Position numbers and translations under genes: made by a program
The notes under the pieces: model-generated
Databases searched by the model: none
The model's input: only the letters and a program-made list of their open reading frames with translations
What the model was told of the DNA's origin: nothing
Assembly: GCF_946221145.1 (NCBI RefSeq)
Contig: NZ_CAMIOH010000001.1
Coordinates: 1 to 57,744 of the forward strand
Reading direction: 5' to 3'
Length of the DNA stretch: 57,744 bases
Source of the DNA: an uncultured Paracoccus sp.
GTDB taxonomy: Bacteria; Pseudomonadota; Alphaproteobacteria; Rhodobacterales; Rhodobacteraceae
Shown: positions 51,746-57,744 of the stretch, in pieces
How positions within the stretch are numbered: the stretch's first letter is position 1
Layout: every line of letters starts with the position of its first letter

Positions 51746-52056
51746 CAGTCGTCGTATTCCTCTTCGATTTCAAGGATTTCACCGGTGGCGGCGTCCATGT
51801 CCACCTCGATCAGGCGGCCGTCCGGGGTGATCAGCTCGACCTCATAGACACGGATTCCATCCTCGTATTCAAGCTCGACCTCGACCACGGTGCCGGGCTG
51901 TTCGGCTTCCAACTGCCGCAGGATCTGGACCAGAGGCAGGATTTCCCCGCGTTCCACGGCGGTCTGGGCCCTTTCGAAATCGGGCAGCGGGTCTTCTTGC
52001 CCGCCTGCGGCTGAGGGAAGGACCAGGGACAGGGCAATGACAAGCAGGTGTTTCAT
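51745..52056 (-). CDS. Exported PepSY-domain protein
   Basis: A 103-residue protein with a signal peptide (MKHLLVIALSLVLPSAAGG) and one PepSY domain ending in YEVELITPDGRLIEVDMDAA. The acidic C-terminus (EEEYDD) is notable. PepSY domains may inhibit peptidases or modulate sensor proteins; related genes often accompany PhoP/PhoQ-like systems. The ATG at 52056 begins the signal peptide. The stop overlaps the regulator start as TGATG, so it is likely translated with the two-component system and could act as a periplasmic modulator of the kinase. Confidence 0.87.
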   Translation of the reverse strand: MKHLLVIALSLVLPSAAGGQEDPLPDFERAQTAVERGEILPLVQILRQLEAEQPGTVVEVELEYEDGIRVYEVELITPDGRLIEVDMDAATGEILEIEEEYDD

Positions 52057-52078
52057 GCGCCGACAATAGCGGACCGGA

Positions 52079-52097
52079 CCTGACAAAGTCCTGACAA
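52079..52097 (-). promoter_or_regulatory. 11-bp-period direct repeat, candidate OmpR-family operator
   Basis: CCTGACAA at 52079-52086 and again at 52090-52097 (TTGTCAGG toward the PepSY gene), spaced one helical turn apart. A further GGTCAGG and CTGTCAG follow at about 52102-52117. It is in the divergent region between the PepSY-regulator-kinase operon and the RTX gene, so it may serve either or both. Confidence 0.6.
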
Positions 52098-52194
52098 CCA
52101 AGGTCAGGCCCCTGTCAGCGCGCCTGCGTTACAGATGATTCGCATCACCGGACCGGCCGATCGGGCACGCGGTCCCCTTGAGAGGAATAGACAT

Positions 52195-52857
52195 ATGGCA
52201 CGCAAGACAGGCACCAACAGCGCCGACATCATCAACGGTACATCGCTGGCCGACTGGCTGTCGGGGTTGCGCGGTAACGACCTGATCAACGGATATCGCG
52301 GAAATGACGAAATCTTTGGCGGCGACGGGCACGACCGGCTGTACGGCGGCGACGGTCACGACGAGATCGAGGGCGGCAATGGCAATGACCGCCTGTGGGG
52401 TCAGGTCGGCAATGACGAACTGGATGGCGGCGACGGCAATGACAGCCTGGCCGGGGATGTCGGTCATGACGACCTGGAGGGTGGGCGCGGCAATGACCGG
52501 CTGTATGGCGGCGCGGGCAATGACGACCTGGAAGGCGACAGCGGCAACGACCTGCTGTGGGGCGATGCCGGCAACGACCGTCTGGATGGCGGCACCGGAA
52601 ATGACATCCTGAACGGCGGTATGGGCGCCGACGTGTTCGAATTCGAACGCGGCGAAGGGCGCGACCGGATCGTCGATTTCCAGAACGGCGTGGACCGGAT
52701 CGACCTGGACGATTTCAGCCGCGCCCAAGTCAGCCAGGTCATCGCCACTGCCCGACAGCAGGGCACAGACGTGGTGCTGACACTGGATCGCAACACCACC
52801 ATCACCATCGACGACATGCAGCGCAGCCAGTTGGATCTGAGCGATTTTACGTTCTGA
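52195..52857 (+). CDS. Small RTX (hemolysin-type) calcium-binding protein
   Basis: A 220-residue acidic protein with about 13 nonapeptide GGxGxDxUx-type repeats (about residues 25-150), which form a calcium-bound beta-roll. The C-terminal part has GADVFEFERGEGRDRIVDFQ and VDRIDLDDF, typical of type I-secreted proteins. No N-terminal signal peptide is present, so export by a type I system is inferred; no such transporter is in the window. GAGAGGAAT precedes the ATG at 52195. There is no catalytic domain, so it may be structural or a surface/biofilm protein. Confidence 0.88.
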   Translation: MARKTGTNSADIINGTSLADWLSGLRGNDLINGYRGNDEIFGGDGHDRLYGGDGHDEIEGGNGNDRLWGQVGNDELDGGDGNDSLAGDVGHDDLEGGRGNDRLYGGAGNDDLEGDSGNDLLWGDAGNDRLDGGTGNDILNGGMGADVFEFERGEGRDRIVDFQNGVDRIDLDDFSRAQVSQVIATARQQGTDVVLTLDRNTTITIDDMQRSQLDLSDFTF

Positions 52858-52868
52858 TCCCTGTCTTC

Positions 52869-52900
52869 GGGACGGCATTCCGGGCCGTCCCGATTGATTT
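52869..52900 (+). terminator. Terminator after the RTX gene
   Basis: GGGACGGC (52869-52876) and GCCGTCCC (52884-52891) form an 8-bp stem around ATTCCGG and are followed by GATTGATTTT. It lies 11 bases beyond the RTX stop. Confidence 0.8.
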
Positions 52901-52994
52901 TGGTTGACCGATCAGTCCTGCCGCGCCGTCGCCGCTTGCGGCCTGCGCGATCCGTGCCTAGGGTCCGGCCTCAATCTGGATCTTGCGGTGCGTG

Positions 52995-55943
52995 ATGACG
53001 ACAGACCTGTCCTTTCCCTCGTGGCCCGTCGGCGGCGGCATCTGCGGTGAGATGGTGCGCCGGTTCGACTGGTCGCGCACCTCGCTGGGTCCGATCGAAG
53101 GCTGGCCCGCCAATCTGCGCATCAAGGTCAATTCGCTGGTCAACTCTCCGATCCCGCAGGTTCTGATGTGGGGACCGGATCACGTGATGATCTACAATGA
53201 CGGCTATATCGAGATCGCGGGCAACAATCACCCGCGCGCCCTGGGCGGCACCGTGCCCGGCATCTGGCCCGAGATCTGGGACTTCAACCGCACTGTTCTG
53301 GAGCGCGGGTTGCGCGGCGAGGTGCAGTCGTTCCGCGAACAGCCGATGGTGCTGAACCGCAACGGCCATCCCGAGGATGTCATCTTCGACCTGTTCTACA
53401 CCCCGATCTATGACGAGACCGGCGCGGGCGTGGACGGGGTGCTGTGCACCGTCCTGGACATCACCGGGACCATACGCGCGCGCGATGCCCTGGCCGAAAG
53501 CCGGGCCGAACTGTACCATCTTTCCGATGCGCTGCCGATCCTGGTGGCCTTTCTGGACAAGTCGCTGGTCTTCCGCTTTGCCAACCAGTGCTATCTGGAA
53601 GTCTTCGGCCTGGCCCATGACCAGGTGATCGGCAAGAGGATCGGCGACATCCTGGGGGCGGGCCAGGCCGCCCAGACCCAGGAGATGCTGGATCGCGCCC
53701 TTCTGGGCGAGACGGTGAATGTCGATGCGATCGTGCGCCTGCCCGGCGACCGGCCGCGCAATCTGGAAATGCGTTGCCTGCCCCGGATGTCGCGGGACGA
53801 CCGCATCGACGGCGTTTATATGATCCTGATCGACATCGAGGATCGCAAGCAGACTGAAAACCGGCTGCGCGACAGCAACAACCGCTTCCACGCGGCGGTC
53901 GAGGCGATCCACAGCGTATTGTGGACCAACAGCCCCGACGGCCGGATGGAGGGGGAACAGCGCGGCTGGGCCGCGTTGACCGGCCAGGATTTCGATGCTT
54001 ATCAGGGCTATGGCTGGGCCGATGCCGTCCATCCCGACGACCGCGCTCCCACCGTCGAGGCGTGGCACCGCGCGGTTGCGGCGCAATCGACCTTTGAATG
54101 GGAACACCGGGTCCGCTGTCTGGACGGCGAATACCGCATCTTCAGGATCCGCGCCGTGCCCACGCGGGACGAGGCGGGCCGGATCAGCGAATGGGTGGGC
54201 GTTCACACCGACATCACCGAACAGCGCATGTCCGAAGCGCAGTTGCAGGCCCAGGCCGAGGATCTGCAACGCCAGATCAATCATCGAGAGCGGGCCGAGG
54301 ATCAGCTGCGCCGCCTGAACGAGACGCTGGAAGCCCGTGTCGCGGACGAGATCGAACAGCACCGCAAGACCGAGCAGGCCCTGCACCGGTCGCAGAAGAT
54401 GGAATCCATGGGCCAGCTGACCGGCGGCGTGGCGCATGACTTCAACAATCTTCTGCAGGTGATCGCCGGCAGCCTTCAGATGCTGGCCAAGGATGCCGAG
54501 GGCAATCCCAAGGCCAGCCAGCGGGTCGAGAACGCGCTGTCCGCCGTCGCGCGCGGCGCCAAGCTGGCCAGCCAGCTTCTGGCCTTTGGTCGCCGCCAGC
54601 CGCTGGAACCCCGGGTGATCCAGCCTGCCCGCCTGGTGACCGAGATGGACGACCTGCTGCGCCGGTCCCTGGGCGAGGCGATCGAGGTTCAGGTCGATGT
54701 GCCGCAGGGCCTGTGGAACATCTGCGTGGACCGCGCCCAGCTGGAAAGCGCGCTGCTGAACCTGGCGATCAACGCCCGCGACGCCATGGACGGACCCGGA
54801 CAGCTGACCATCGAGATGGCCAACAAGCGGCTGGACGAGGCCTATGCCCTGGCCGCAGGCGACGTCGCGGCCGGGGATTACGTGATGCTGGCCGTCACCG
54901 ATACCGGCTGCGGCATGACGCCAGACGTGCTGGAGCGGATTTTCGATCCCTTCTATTCCACCAAACCCGAAGGGCGCGGGACAGGCCTGGGCATGTCGAT
55001 GGTCTATGGCTTCGTCAAGCAGTCGGGCGGCCATGTCTCGGTCTATAGCGAGCCGGATGAGGGAACGACCGTTCGCATCTATCTGCCGCGCTGCGACAGC
55101 GACGAAGACAGCGACGCCCCGCTGTTCGATGGTCCGGTGGTCGGCGGCACGGAAACCATCCTGGTGGTCGAGGATGATGATGCGGTCCGGGCCACCGTGG
55201 TCGATCTGCTGGGATCGCTGGGATACGAGGTTCTGACCGCGCGGGACGCGCAGGCGGGATTGGCGGTCGTCGAAAGCGGGCTGCATATCGACGTGCTGTT
55301 CACCGACGTGGTGATGCCCGGCGGCCTGTCCAGCCGCGAGATGGCGCGCCGCGCTCAGCAGATTCTGCCGGGGCTGGGGGTGCTGTTCACCTCGGGCTAT
55401 ACGGAAAACTCGATCATTCATGGCGGGCGGCTGGATCCCGGGGTGGAATTGCTGTCGAAACCCTATCCGCGCGAAGCCCTGGCCCGGCGGCTGCGCCATG
55501 TCATCGCCAATGCCCAGCAGGTCCGGCAGGCAACCGAGGCAGAGCGCGCGCCCGAACCTGAGGCCGATCCGGCTCCGGCGGACGATAGCCCGGTCGCGAT
55601 CCTGCTGGTCGAGGACAATGCCCTGATCCGCGCCGACACGGCCATCATGCTGGAGGAGATGGGCTATTCCGTCGTCCAGGCAGGCAAGGCGGCGCCCGCG
55701 CTCTCCAGCCTCCAGGGTCGGTCGTTCGACCTGCTGCTGACCGATCTGGGCCTGCCCGACATGAACGGCAATGACCTGGCGCGGCAGGCGGTGGACCTGC
55801 GCCCCGGCCTGGCGGTCGTCTATGCGACGGGCGACAGCGCCTTGCCCGCGGATTGTCCGCCGCAGACGGTCCTGCTGTGCAAGCCCTATGGCGAGGATGA
55901 TCTGCGTGATGCGGTCCGGCAGGCCCTGGCCCGGATCGGCTGA
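52995..55943 (+). CDS. Hybrid sensor histidine kinase with PAS and two receiver domains
   Basis: A 982-residue cytoplasmic-looking hybrid kinase. Three PAS-type regions occupy about 10-410 (FDWSRTSLGPIEGWP; DALPILVAFLDKSLVFRFAN; EWVGVHTDITEQR), followed by a coiled-coil. The dimerisation domain has phospho-acceptor H481 in GGVAHDFNNLLQVI. The catalytic domain has ENA-like NLAINARDAM, VTDTGCGM and GRGTGLGMSMVYGF. Two receivers follow: FTDVVMPGGLS (about 775) and LLLTDLGLPDMNG (about 915). No LOV cysteine motif, helix-turn-helix or output domain is seen, so it presumably signals through other proteins. The ATG at 52995 is preferred over 52983. Confidence 0.9.
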   Translation: MTTDLSFPSWPVGGGICGEMVRRFDWSRTSLGPIEGWPANLRIKVNSLVNSPIPQVLMWGPDHVMIYNDGYIEIAGNNHPRALGGTVPGIWPEIWDFNRTVLERGLRGEVQSFREQPMVLNRNGHPEDVIFDLFYTPIYDETGAGVDGVLCTVLDITGTIRARDALAESRAELYHLSDALPILVAFLDKSLVFRFANQCYLEVFGLAHDQVIGKRIGDILGAGQAAQTQEMLDRALLGETVNVDAIVRLPGDRPRNLEMRCLPRMSRDDRIDGVYMILIDIEDRKQTENRLRDSNNRFHAAVEAIHSVLWTNSPDGRMEGEQRGWAALTGQDFDAYQGYGWADAVHPDDRAPTVEAWHRAVAAQSTFEWEHRVRCLDGEYRIFRIRAVPTRDEAGRISEWVGVHTDITEQRMSEAQLQAQAEDLQRQINHRERAEDQLRRLNETLEARVADEIEQHRKTEQALHRSQKMESMGQLTGGVAHDFNNLLQVIAGSLQMLAKDAEGNPKASQRVENALSAVARGAKLASQLLAFGRRQPLEPRVIQPARLVTEMDDLLRRSLGEAIEVQVDVPQGLWNICVDRAQLESALLNLAINARDAMDGPGQLTIEMANKRLDEAYALAAGDVAAGDYVMLAVTDTGCGMTPDVLERIFDPFYSTKPEGRGTGLGMSMVYGFVKQSGGHVSVYSEPDEGTTVRIYLPRCDSDEDSDAPLFDGPVVGGTETILVVEDDDAVRATVVDLLGSLGYEVLTARDAQAGLAVVESGLHIDVLFTDVVMPGGLSSREMARRAQQILPGLGVLFTSGYTENSIIHGGRLDPGVELLSKPYPREALARRLRHVIANAQQVRQATEAERAPEPEADPAPADDSPVAILLVEDNALIRADTAIMLEEMGYSVVQAGKAAPALSSLQGRSFDLLLTDLGLPDMNGNDLARQAVDLRPGLAVVYATGDSALPADCPPQTVLLCKPYGEDDLRDAVRQALARIG

Positions 55944-55990
55944 TCGCCAAGCCCCTTGGCGGGAAGGGCGGGGCGTGATATTCAGGGACC

Positions 55991-56114
55991 GTTCTCAGGG
56001 CGGGGTGCAATTCCCCACCGGCGGTGACAGCCCGCGAGCGCCCCTTGGCAACAGGGGGGTCAGCAGATCCGGTGAAACTCCGGGGCCGACAGTATAGTCT
56101 GGATGAAAGAGAAC
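55991..56114 (+). ncRNA. FMN riboswitch (RFN element)
   Basis: All conserved pieces are present in order: AGGGCGGGGTGCAATTCCCC, ACCGGCGG, AGCCCGCGAGC, GATCCGGTGAAACTCCGG, GCCGACAGT and AGTCTGGATGAAAGAGA. The terminal P1 pairing is GTTCTC (55991-55996) with GAGAAC (56109-56114). A downstream hairpin candidate, ACCGTGGC (56113-56120) with GGCACGGT (56136-56143), overlaps the P1 3' strand and may be the expression platform. It should repress the following lumazine synthase gene when FMN is plentiful. Confidence 0.96.
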
Positions 56115-56194
56115 CGTGGCCGCGCCGCACCCAATGGCACGGTCATGGCTCATGTCCTGGGACCGTACGCAAGCTAACGTAAGGTTCCTGAAAG

Positions 56195-56668
56195 ATGACT
56201 CACAAGACCCCCCGTATCGCCTTCATCAAGGCCCGCTGGCATTCCGATGTCGTGGACCGTGCCTATGACGGTTTCCTGGCCGAGCAGAAGCGCCTGATCC
56301 CCGGTGCCGAGGTGGTTGCCTTCGACGTGCCGGGCGCGTTCGAGATGCCGCTGCTGGCCAAGAAACTGGCCCAGACCGGCCGTTATGATGCCGTGGTCGC
56401 CGCCGCGCTTGTCGTGGATGGCGGCATCTATCGCCATGATTTCGTCGCCGCCGCCGTGGTGAACGGGCTGATGACCGCCGGGCTGGACACCGGCGTCCCG
56501 TGCTTCTCGGTGTCGCTGACGCCGCATAACTATCAGGAAACGGACCTGCTGACCGGCTTCTATCGCGACCATTTCGTCAAGAAGGGCGCCGAAGCCGCCA
56601 ACGCCGTGCATCAGGTTCTGGACCTGGATGCCCGCCTGGCTGCCGAAGGCCGCGCCGACGTGGCATAA
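56195..56668 (+). CDS. ribH2: 6,7-dimethyl-8-ribityllumazine synthase, type II (RibH2)
   Basis: A 157-residue lumazine synthase, the penultimate enzyme of riboflavin synthesis. RIAFIKARWHSDVVDRAYDG and FDVPGAFEMPLLAKKLAQTG, then VVAAALVVDGGIYRHDFVAA and LTPHNYQETDL, match the type II form known from Brucella (RibH2, a decamer) rather than the usual icosahedral RibH1. It starts 80 bases after the FMN riboswitch with an AAGG ribosome-binding site, so it is FMN-controlled and stands alone; the other rib genes must be elsewhere. A terminator hairpin follows. Confidence 0.93.
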   Translation: MTHKTPRIAFIKARWHSDVVDRAYDGFLAEQKRLIPGAEVVAFDVPGAFEMPLLAKKLAQTGRYDAVVAAALVVDGGIYRHDFVAAAVVNGLMTAGLDTGVPCFSVSLTPHNYQETDLLTGFYRDHFVKKGAEAANAVHQVLDLDARLAAEGRADVA

Positions 56669-56674
56669 GGGCAG

Positions 56675-56705
56675 GGCGCGCGGGGCAGGCCCGCGCGCCG
56701 TTCTT
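56675..56705. terminator. Bidirectional hairpin between ribH2 and glmS
   Basis: GGCGCGCGGG (56675-56684) and CCCGCGCGCC (56690-56699) form a perfect 10-bp stem around GCAGG, followed by GTTCTTC. It lies between the convergent ribH2 and glmS stops and probably serves both. Confidence 0.8.
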
Positions 56706-57744
56706 CATTCCACCGTGACCGATTTCGCCAGGTTGCGGGGCTGGTCCACGTCGGTGCCCTTGGCGACCGCGGTGTGATAGGCCAGATACTGCATCGGGAT
56801 CGCATAAAGGATCGGCTGGAACACCCCGCCGCCGGACGGCATCCGCAGGCTGGCCTGCACGCCACGGCTGGCGACGGACAGCCCGTCCTGATCCGACACC
56901 AGCAGGATCGGGCCATGGCGGGCCATGACCTCTTGCATGTTGGACACGGTCTTTTCGAACAGCGCGTCATGCGGCGCCAGCACGATCACCGGCACGTCGC
57001 GGTCGATCAGCGCGATCGGCCCATGCTTCAATTCGCCCGACGCATAGCCTTCGGCATGGATATAGCTCAGCTCCTTGAGCTTCAGCGCCCCTTCCAGGGC
57101 GACCGGATACAGCGCGCCGCGCCCCAGAAACAGCACGTCGCGGGCCTGCGACAGCCATTCCGACAGCGTCCGGCAGGCATCCGACAGGTTCAGTGCCTGC
57201 TGCATCAGCGCCGGGATGGATCGCAGGTCGGTCAGATGCGCGGCCAGCCCTGCATCGTCGATCCGGCCCCGGTCATGGGCGGCCTTCAGCGCCAGGATCG
57301 CCAGAACCGTCAACTGGCAGGTGAAGGCCTTGCTGGATGCCACGCTGACCTCGATCCCGGCCAGCGTCGGCAGGGCAACGTCGGCATCCCGCGCAATGGC
57401 CGAGGTGCCGACATTGACCAGCCCGACCGTGCGCGCGACATGATCCCTGGCATAGTGCAGCGCGGCCAGTGTGTCCGCGGTCTCGCCCGACTGGCTGACG
57501 GCGATGAACCAGCTGTCGGGTGACAGGGGCGGCTCGCGATAGCGGAATTCGGACGCCACGTCGATGTCGCAGGGCAGGCCCGCAAGCTGTTCGAACCAGT
57601 ATTTCGCCACATGGCCCGCCAGATGGGCCGTGCCGCAGCCGACCAGGCTGACGCGGTCCACATTCTGGAAATCCATTCCATCCGGCAGAACGATCCGGTC
57701 GCCCTTGACGTAATGGTTCAGCACATCGCCGATCACCACCGGCT
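56705..57744 (-). CDS. glmS: Glutamine-fructose-6-phosphate aminotransferase, 3' part
   Basis: The last ~346 residues of GlmS, which makes glucosamine-6-phosphate for cell-wall precursors. The frame is open to the window edge; the N-terminal glutaminase domain lies beyond it. Both SIS isomerase domains are seen: SLVGCGTAHLAGHVAKYW, FIAVSQSGETADTLAAL, VASSKAFTCQLTVL, then FLGRGALYPVALEGALKLKE and HAEGYASGELKHGP. The C-terminus DVDQPRNLAKSVTVE is the near-universal GlmS ending. The gene converges on ribH2 with a shared terminator. Confidence 0.96.
   Translation of the reverse strand, partial: PVVIGDVLNHYVKGDRIVLPDGMDFQNVDRVSLVGCGTAHLAGHVAKYWFEQLAGLPCDIDVASEFRYREPPLSPDSWFIAVSQSGETADTLAALHYARDHVARTVGLVNVGTSAIARDADVALPTLAGIEVSVASSKAFTCQLTVLAILALKAAHDRGRIDDAGLAAHLTDLRSIPALMQQALNLSDACRTLSEWLSQARDVLFLGRGALYPVALEGALKLKELSYIHAEGYASGELKHGPIALIDRDVPVIVLAPHDALFEKTVSNMQEVMARHGPILLVSDQDGLSVASRGVQASLRMPSGGGVFQPILYAIPMQYLAYHTAVAKGTDVDQPRNLAKSVTVE

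Noticed and set aside
52270..52620. Tandem repeat DNA as a possible CRISPR or satellite
   Set aside because: The period comes from RTX nonapeptide codons; there are no constant repeats with unique spacers.

Overview
The window is GC-rich, densely coded and looks like a Paracoccus-like member of the Rhodobacteraceae/Paracoccaceae (Alphaproteobacteria). Support comes from an alphaproteobacterial LexA box (GTTC-N7-GTTC) before an imuA-imuB-dnaE2 mutasome, a B12-dependent class II ribonucleotide reductase, a PraR-like XRE regulator, a tatABC-DUF815 operon, and a type II lumazine synthase (RibH2) under an FMN riboswitch. The assignment is inferred from gene content; no rRNA, tRNA, CRISPR array or prophage was seen.

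Layout. 1-1.8 kb: the 3' part of a class III CoA-transferase, then scrambled IS3-family fragments. 1.8-7.3 kb: the SOS mutasome dnaE2/imuB/imuA (minus strand) with its LexA box. 7.4-11.2 kb: a ferric-iron ABC importer transcribed in the order fbpC-fbpA-fbpB. 12.0-28.4 kb: an organosulfur island. It has a minus-strand ssuABC-like transporter plus SsuD-like monooxygenase; a LysR regulator with an unannotated-size 56-residue CxxxCxxC protein; a plus-strand eight-gene operon (second sulfonate-type ABC transporter, two DszA/NtaA-like flavin monooxygenases, MFS exporter, Tas-like aldo-keto reductase, nitroreductase-family protein); and a YeeE/YedE transporter with an exported rhodanese. 28.7-36.1 kb: nrdJ, fthC-mgtE-hisN and an XRE regulator. 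36.1-38.0 kb: quinone oxidoreductase and a Bax-inhibitor-1 protein. 38.2-45.3 kb: a truncated AHL-lactonase-like gene, CNNM/CorC and TerC membrane proteins, an AGE-family isomerase, a PhoD-like phosphatase, a membrane aspartic protease and MarC. 45.5-48.0 kb: tatABC plus a DUF815 ATPase. 48.0-52.9 kb: a TPP enzyme, a two-component system and a PepSY protein, divergent from a small RTX calcium-binding protein. 53-57.7 kb: a hybrid sensor kinase, FMN riboswitch-ribH2, and the 3' part of glmS.

How the genes work together. The island reads as a sulfur-from-organosulfonate route: two high-affinity importers, three FMNH2-dependent monooxygenases that would release sulfite, a probable flavin reductase, an aldo-keto reductase able to remove the aldehyde product, and an exporter for the desulfonated carbon skeleton. 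The YeeE/rhodanese pair suggests thiosulfate or persulfide sulfur as a second input. The assembly and its substrates are inferred. The most useful unexplained items are the CxxxCxxC small protein, the TCS-PepSY/RTX locus with an 11-bp-period direct repeat, DnaA-box-like sites before nrdJ, and a perfect palindrome before the XRE regulator.
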